Part shown: one piece after another, positions 4,786 to 8,887 of the stretch
How positions within the stretch are numbered: the first letter of the stretch is position 1
Layout: every line of letters starts with the position of its first letter
DNA from: an uncultured Ruminococcus sp.
GTDB lineage: Bacteria; Bacillota; Clostridia; Lachnospirales; Lachnospiraceae
Direction of reading: 5' to 3'
Length of the DNA stretch: 8,887 nucleotides
NCBI GenBank assembly: GCA_900541505.1
Contig: UQKK01000065.1
Coordinates: 1-8,887 of the forward strand
The notes under the pieces: model-generated
What the model was told of the DNA's origin: nothing
What the model saw: the letters and a program-made list of their open reading frames with translations, nothing else
Database searches by the model: none
Position numbers and translations under genes: made by a program

Positions 4786-4805
4786 TTGTAAGAACTTTGT
4801 AAGAA
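4786..4805 (+). promoter_or_regulatory. Direct-repeat operator, probably for the OmpR-type regulator of this operon
   Basis: TTGTAAGAA occurs at 4786-4794 and again at 4797-4805, a period of exactly 11 bases on one face of the helix. Tandem direct repeats with this period are the usual binding sites of OmpR/PhoB-family regulators, and one is encoded at 8081-8767. The second repeat ends about 9 bases before a -10-like TTAATA (4815-4820), the spacing of activator sites that replace a -35. Confidence 0.65.
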
Positions 4806-4813
4806 GTCTCTGG

Positions 4814-4820
4814 TTTAATA
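4814..4820 (+). promoter_or_regulatory. -10 of a putative regulator-dependent promoter P2
   Basis: TTTAATA lies 8 to 9 bases after the direct-repeat operator and has no good -35 at 17 bases upstream, as expected of a promoter needing an activator. Initiation near 4827 would give a short leader before the SD GGAGAG (4851-4856). Confidence 0.4.
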
Positions 4821-4862
4821 AGAGTATCCCAAAGGGAAAACTGAAAATAAGGAGAGACGACA

Positions 4863-5537
4863 ATGGAGATTTTATCGGCAAAGGGACTTGTGAAATATTA
4901 CGGGCAGGGAGAGAGCCTGGTAAAAGCGGTGGACCACAGCAGCTTTTCCGTGGAAAAGGGAGAGTTTGTCGCTATCGTCGGCACCAGCGGCTCGGGAAAG
5001 ACGACGATTCTGAATCTGGTGGGCGGGCTGGACGTCCCGGATGAAGGGAAGATTATCATAGACGGACAAGATATCTCCGGCATGAAACCGGATGAGCTGA
5101 CGATATTCAGACGGCGGAAGATTGGTTTTATTTTTCAGAATTATAATCTGGTGACCGTGCTCAATACGTATAAAAATATCGTCATGCCGGTGAAGCTGGA
5201 CGGCAATAAGGTGGATGAGGCGTATATTAGGAGGATTGCCGCGATGCTGGGAATCGAGAAGAAATTAAAAGCCTATCCCAATCAGCTCTCCGGCGGACAG
5301 CAGCAGAGAGTGGCAATCGCGAGGGCATTGTCCGCAAAACCGGCAATTATCCTCGCGGATGAACCCACCGGGAACCTGGATTCCAGAACCAGCCAGGAGG
5401 TGATGGGGCTCTTAAAAATGACAAGCCGGGAGTTCTCCCAGACCATCGTGATGATTACCCACAACGAGGAAATCGCGCAGCTTGCGGACCGGATTATCCA
5501 TATTGAGGATGGAAAGATTGTCGGAGGTGAGCGGTGA
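4863..5537 (+). CDS. ABC transporter ATP-binding protein (MacB/LolD/BceA type)
   Basis: This 224-residue protein has every part of a working ATPase: Walker A GTSGSGKTT (40-48), Q-loop Gln92 in FIFQNYNLV, signature LSGGQ (142-146), Walker B IILADEP with D166-E167, and the H-loop His200 in MITHNEE. Length and motif wording match ATPases that power FtsX-type permeases, which move peptides, antibiotics or lipids by a mechanical cycle rather than through a channel. It acts on the cytoplasmic face as a dimer with the permease that follows. The start is supported by SD GGAGAG 6 bases upstream. Its stop codon overlaps the permease start by one base (TGATG), indicating translational coupling. Similarity to Bce-type antimicrobial peptide exporters is suggested by the linked two-component system, but the substrate is unknown. 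Confidence 0.95.
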   Translation: MEILSAKGLVKYYGQGESLVKAVDHSSFSVEKGEFVAIVGTSGSGKTTILNLVGGLDVPDEGKIIIDGQDISGMKPDELTIFRRRKIGFIFQNYNLVTVLNTYKNIVMPVKLDGNKVDEAYIRRIAAMLGIEKKLKAYPNQLSGGQQQRVAIARALSAKPAIILADEPTGNLDSRTSQEVMGLLKMTSREFSQTIVMITHNEEIAQLADRIIHIEDGKIVGGER

Positions 5538-8056
5538 TGTACGAGAACTCCAACAAAGAAATGGTAAAAGAGATTGCCGGAGCAACCATGAAAGCCCATC
5601 GGCTGCGCAATATCATGGCAGTCCTCGCTATCGCACTCACCGCAATTCTCATCACCATCGTGTGCGGAGCAGGGGTGAGCACAGCAAAGGCGGTAATGAC
5701 AGAGTCGCAGATGAATCCGGGACCGGGTACCAATGGCGCGGGAATTTACGGGAATACAGAGACTCTGGAAAAAGTGCGCCGTCAGCCGGAGGTGGAGTGG
5801 GCGGATATTGCCAGGCTCTGTATGAAAGGCTCCCCGAGAAATCGGGAATTTGCCGGACTGACTGTGAAATTTCTGGGAGTGAATGAAGGGTACTACGGGC
5901 ATCACTATGTGGATTTAATAAACGGCAAGTACCCGGAAAATGCCGGAGAAATCCTGATGTCAGACACCCTGGCAAAAAGAACCGGCAGAAAGATGGAGCC
6001 GGGGCAGAAGATGACCATCAATCTGATGGCGGAAAAAGGAGGAGAGCGTGTTCTTGAACCTGTGGAAGTGACCATCAGCGGATTTTACGACAATCCGCTG
6101 GAAGCCATCGAAGACTATGAAGAACTGTATACCACAGAGGATTTCCCGGATATTTACAACCCGGAAATAGGAGATACAGGGACCATTTATACAAAACTTG
6201 CCGGTGTCACATCCCAGACTTCTGACACAGAACTTGCCGAAAAGCTGGAACGCTTAAACGAGGCGGTAGGAGGGGAAGGCACCTGTATGATAACAAGTCA
6301 GGATTTCACGCTCCTGATTGTGGGAGTGGCAGGCGTGCTTCTGCTTCTGATTGCCTACGGGTATATCCTGATTTATAATATTTTCTATATCTCCGTGGTA
6401 AACGATATCCGTTTCATGGGGAGCATGAAGACCATCGGCATGACGGGGAAACAGATTCGCGGGATGTTGAACTGGCAGGTGCGCCGCCTGGGAATCGCCG
6501 GGATAATAGCGGGGACTGCCATGGGTACGGGCTTGAATCTCCTTGTCATCCGTCTTTTGAAAGATTCAGAGTTTTCTTTTTCCAGGTACTACGAGGCGGG
6601 AATTTCCCTTCTCTACGCGGCGTTGATTTCCGCTGTATTTTCCGCGGTGACGGTTTTCATAAGCAGCAGAAAAGCCCTGTCTTTAGCGGCAAAAGTTTCC
6701 CCTGTGGAAGCGGCGAGGTTTCGCACGACGGGCAGGAAAAAGACGGTGTTTGCCATCCTCTCTTTCGGATTGAGCGGTATCCTGTTCTGCGTCCTGTACA
6801 CGGCGCTTATCGGCTATGATACGCAGTGGATGGCGGACAGGATGAATGAGGCGGACTTTAAAGTTTACCAGTATCATGCGACACAGTTGATGGATGCCCC
6901 CTATGAGCCTATGAATATCGAGTTTGCAAATGAGATAAGAAGTCTGGATTTTGCGGAGGAATCCTATGTATACTATCGGGGAGTAGATTTTAAGCAGAAA
7001 CCAAGCTACGGCAGTTATGGGGAGTCTAAGGCTGCGCTGAAATACGAGGGAGATTTGCGGACTGTGATAGAGAAGGAGTTTGCGGAGAGCGGGCTGCCTT
7101 CCGATAAGCAGACGAGCAGCGAAGCCGACGGGAATTATCCGGCGGGAATCCTGGGGATGGAGCCGGAGGCGCTTCCCATGGAGTCGGAAAATGTCTATGT
7201 GTACGACGGCAGCCTGGACGAAGAAACATTTGCCTCAGGAGATTATCTCATCTACCAGCCCTATTATGGACATTTCGCGGGAGAGGATTTCCGGTTTGAG
7301 GCGGTGGAAGCCGGGCAGGAGCTGACACTGTCCTTCTACAACTATGAGAGAGGAGAGTATGTGGAGAGAACCTTCACTGTCATGGCGGTGGTGGGGACGA
7401 AACCGGATAATTACGCGGGAGAATTTGGAACAGACACACAGTTTATTCTGCCGGATACTGTGTTCCGTGAGATTTACGGCGGGCAGGCGGATGACATGGT
7501 GAGCGCTGTTCTTATCAATGCGGCGGGAAACGAAGACAGCAATCAGGAGAGCAAATACCAGGAAACACTGGAGGAAATGACAGCTCGGAGCCTAAATTCC
7601 CAGGTTCGCGTGAGCTCAAAATATGAGACAAGACTTCAGCAGGAGACGCAGAAGGCACAGAAGGTATGTATCGGCATATTTGTGGCGGTCATTGTGGGAC
7701 TGATTGGCATAGCGAACATCGTCAATACCCTTGTGACCGGCGTGCTCTCCAGGAAAATCGAATACGCGGCGCTGCAGTCCATAGGAATGACGAAGCGCCA
7801 GATGATAAGAGATATTTTTCGGGACGGGATGAAGATGGTACTCATCAGCATGGCGCTTGTTATTCCGGTGGGAATCCCGGTGGCGCAGGCGTTGTCGCAG
7901 TATCCTCTGTCTACGGGATTTGTACCTTCGCTGTTTGCGGCGGCGGTGTGCATGGTGCTGGCAGCAGGCGTAGCCCTTTCCATTCTTACCTCCGTTATCC
8001 TGACAGAAGTCCTGAACAAAAAGACCGTGGTGGAAAGACTGCGGGAGGCAGAATAA
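5537..8056 (+). CDS. FtsX-like ABC transporter permease with two FtsX units and two large outer domains
   Basis: This encodes 839 residues from ATG 5537, which has GGAGGTGA (5523-5530) 6 bases upstream. GTG 5534 is only 3 bases from that SD and less likely. There are about eight membrane helices in a 1+3+1+3 pattern: near 25-45, then 258-285, 319-341 and 353-377, then 403-426, then 710-734, 765-787 and 796-822. Two large segments outside the membrane (about 46-255 and 427-708) alternate with them. Two FtsX units each carry the cytosolic coupling motif: SMKTIGMTGKQIRGML (296-311) and ALQSIGMTKRQMIRDI (745-760). The second ends in the typical KVSPVEAAR-like position as KTVVERLREAE. The outer domains look MacB-type but are diverged. 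BceB has ten helices and a single large outer domain, so this is related in plan but not the same. It probably works with the ATPase to expel or detach a peptide or lipid-like substrate. Confidence 0.92.
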   Translation: MYENSNKEMVKEIAGATMKAHRLRNIMAVLAIALTAILITIVCGAGVSTAKAVMTESQMNPGPGTNGAGIYGNTETLEKVRRQPEVEWADIARLCMKGSPRNREFAGLTVKFLGVNEGYYGHHYVDLINGKYPENAGEILMSDTLAKRTGRKMEPGQKMTINLMAEKGGERVLEPVEVTISGFYDNPLEAIEDYEELYTTEDFPDIYNPEIGDTGTIYTKLAGVTSQTSDTELAEKLERLNEAVGGEGTCMITSQDFTLLIVGVAGVLLLLIAYGYILIYNIFYISVVNDIRFMGSMKTIGMTGKQIRGMLNWQVRRLGIAGIIAGTAMGTGLNLLVIRLLKDSEFSFSRYYEAGISLLYAALISAVFSAVTVFISSRKALSLAAKVSPVEAARFRTTGRKKTVFAILSFGLSGILFCVLYTALIGYDTQWMADRMNEADFKVYQYHATQLMDAPYEPMNIEFANEIRSLDFAEESYVYYRGVDFKQKPSYGSYGESKAALKYEGDLRTVIEKEFAESGLPSDKQTSSEADGNYPAGILGMEPEALPMESENVYVYDGSLDEETFASGDYLIYQPYYGHFAGEDFRFEAVEAGQELTLSFYNYERGEYVERTFTVMAVVGTKPDNYAGEFGTDTQFILPDTVFREIYGGQADDMVSAVLINAAGNEDSNQESKYQETLEEMTARSLNSQVRVSSKYETRLQQETQKAQKVCIGIFVAVIVGLIGIANIVNTLVTGVLSRKIEYAALQSIGMTKRQMIRDIFRDGMKMVLISMALVIPVGIPVAQALSQYPLSTGFVPSLFAAAVCMVLAAGVALSILTSVILTEVLNKKTVVERLREAE

Positions 8057-8080
8057 ATATTTTCTGGAGGGGGATGGAAG

Positions 8081-8767
8081 ATGTACCGGATTCTTGTAGT
8101 GGAGGACGATGAGGTTTTAAGAAACGGCATGGTATATGCGCTGAAAAAAGAAGGATATGCCGCGCAGACGGCGGGAAGCCTTGCGGATTTGAAAAAAATG
8201 ACGCGGATTGAGGCGGATGCAGTGCTTTTGGATGTGACACTTCCCGACGGGGACAGCCGGGATTATCTTTCTGTGCTGCGCAGGACGACGGAGATTCCTG
8301 TGATTTTCCTGACTGCGCGCAATACAGAGCGGGATATGATAAAAGGCTTTGACGCAGGGGCGGATGACTATGTGACAAAGCCCTTCTCCATCCCTCTTCT
8401 GATGAGGCGGCTCAAAGCGCTGTTAAAAAGGAGCGCAGGGAAGGCGGATGGAAATTACCATGCAGGGAATCTGACCTATGATTTTGAGAAGAAATCCTTG
8501 ACAAAAGAGGGAAATCCGATTTCCTTAAGCAGGACAGAGATGAAGATTCTGGAGACATTGATACAGAACCGCAATCAGGTGCTGACATGGGAGATACTGC
8601 TTGAGAAAATCTGGGATATCGACGGGAATTTTGTGGATAAAAACACTTTGAGCGTGAATATTTCCAGGCTTCGTGATAAAATCGAAGAAGATAAGAAAAA
8701 TCCGAAATGGATATTGAATGTATTCGGAATCGGTTATAAATGGAGCGACCAAGATGCAGAATCATAA
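8081..8767 (+). CDS. OmpR/PhoB-family response regulator
   Basis: This encodes 228 residues, the normal family length. The receiver domain (about 1-116) has acidic E8-D9-D10, phosphoacceptor D51 in VLLDVTLPDG, switch T78 in IFLTAR, and K100 in YVTKPF. The C-terminal winged helix (about 128-222) includes SLSRTEMKILETL, NTLSVNISRLRDKIE and the final wing GIGYKW. SD GGAGGGGG (8066-8073) is 7 bases before the start. An ATG at 8074 is out of frame. It follows the permease after 24 bases and overlaps the next gene by 14 bases, so all four genes are probably one transcript. The direct repeat at 4786-4805 is the most likely binding site, which would make the operon autoregulated. VanR, BceR and PhoP are relatives; the sequence does not settle the subfamily. 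Confidence 0.95.
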   Translation: MYRILVVEDDEVLRNGMVYALKKEGYAAQTAGSLADLKKMTRIEADAVLLDVTLPDGDSRDYLSVLRRTTEIPVIFLTARNTERDMIKGFDAGADDYVTKPFSIPLLMRRLKALLKRSAGKADGNYHAGNLTYDFEKKSLTKEGNPISLSRTEMKILETLIQNRNQVLTWEILLEKIWDIDGNFVDKNTLSVNISRLRDKIEEDKKNPKWILNVFGIGYKWSDQDAES

Positions 8768-8887
8768 AAAGAAAGTCAGGATTATCATAGGAATTACGGC
8801 GGGGATATGGTTTTTATCCCTTGCCGTATTTCTTGTTGCGGGTCGGATAGACCCTGTTGAGTACGTTGGAGTTTCTCAACAGAGAAA
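8754..8887 (+). CDS. Probable sensor histidine kinase, N-terminus only (cut by window end)
   Basis: ATG 8754 opens a frame that runs off the right edge after 44 codons. It overlaps the response-regulator stop by 14 bases in another frame, and GGAG at 8742-8745 is a suitable SD. The visible part is a basic start (MQNHKKKVR), one membrane helix at about 9-29 and the beginning of an outer segment. That is how membrane sensor kinases begin, and position directly after an OmpR-type regulator is the normal place for one. No kinase motif is inside the window, so the identification rests on context and topology. Confidence 0.75.
   Translation, partial: MQNHKKKVRIIIGITAGIWFLSLAVFLVAGRIDPVEYVGVSQQR

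Noticed and set aside
5482..8130. Other-frame open reading frames inside the permease and across the permease/regulator junction
   Set aside because: They overlap genes with strong motifs and good SD sites, and show no recognisable domain themselves.
1..8887. CRISPR array or phage/transposase module
   Set aside because: No regularly spaced short repeats, integrase, transposase or phage structural genes are visible; the only repeats are the two cassettes, the start-site repeats and the operator repeat.

Overview
The window reads as chromosome from a gut-type Clostridia, most likely Lachnospiraceae. This is inferred from the WG-repeat, zinc-ribbon and glycan-binding surface proteins, the FtsX-type ABC exporter paired with an OmpR-type two-component system, and consensus sigma-A promoters with strong Shine-Dalgarno (SD) sites. 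No rRNA, tRNA, transposase, phage gene or CRISPR array is visible.

Region 1 (1-610) has no long gene but is dense with signals. It holds one complete and one partial copy of a compact cassette built like an Fst/par-type type I toxin-antitoxin locus. The complete copy has a consensus promoter (278-307), a 28-residue membrane peptide (354-440), a bidirectional terminator hairpin (487-516) and a convergent minus-strand promoter (564-592) for an antisense RNA of about 75 nt. The segment copied into that RNA repeats the toxin start-codon region, so the RNA can pair with the toxin start site. A second copy occupies 1-216, with its toxin start lying off the left edge. The copies are nearly identical in promoter and spacer but differ in the predicted recognition segments. 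I see nothing in 217-277.

Region 2 (611-4671) carries three minus-strand genes for exported or membrane-anchored proteins. They encode a lipoprotein with a charged coiled coil and five four-cysteine knuckles, a membrane-anchored protein ending in an NADase-type glycan-binding (discoidin-like) domain, and a zinc-ribbon/transmembrane/WG-repeat protein. Between the first two sits a 200-bp element (1509-1708) that folds as a cloverleaf closed by a perfect 18-bp inverted repeat. Two hairpins fill the gap at 3108-3246.

Region 3 (4672-4862) is a divergent control region. It has a consensus plus-strand promoter, an overlapping minus-strand -10, and an 11-bp-period direct repeat typical of OmpR-family response regulators just upstream of a second -10.

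Region 4 (4863-8887) is a tightly packed plus-strand operon: ABC ATPase, large FtsX-type permease, OmpR/PhoB-type response regulator, and the start of a probable sensor histidine kinase cut by the window edge. The layout suggests a two-component system controlling a MacB/Bce-like exporter, perhaps with autoregulation through the repeat at 4786-4805. The substrate is unknown.
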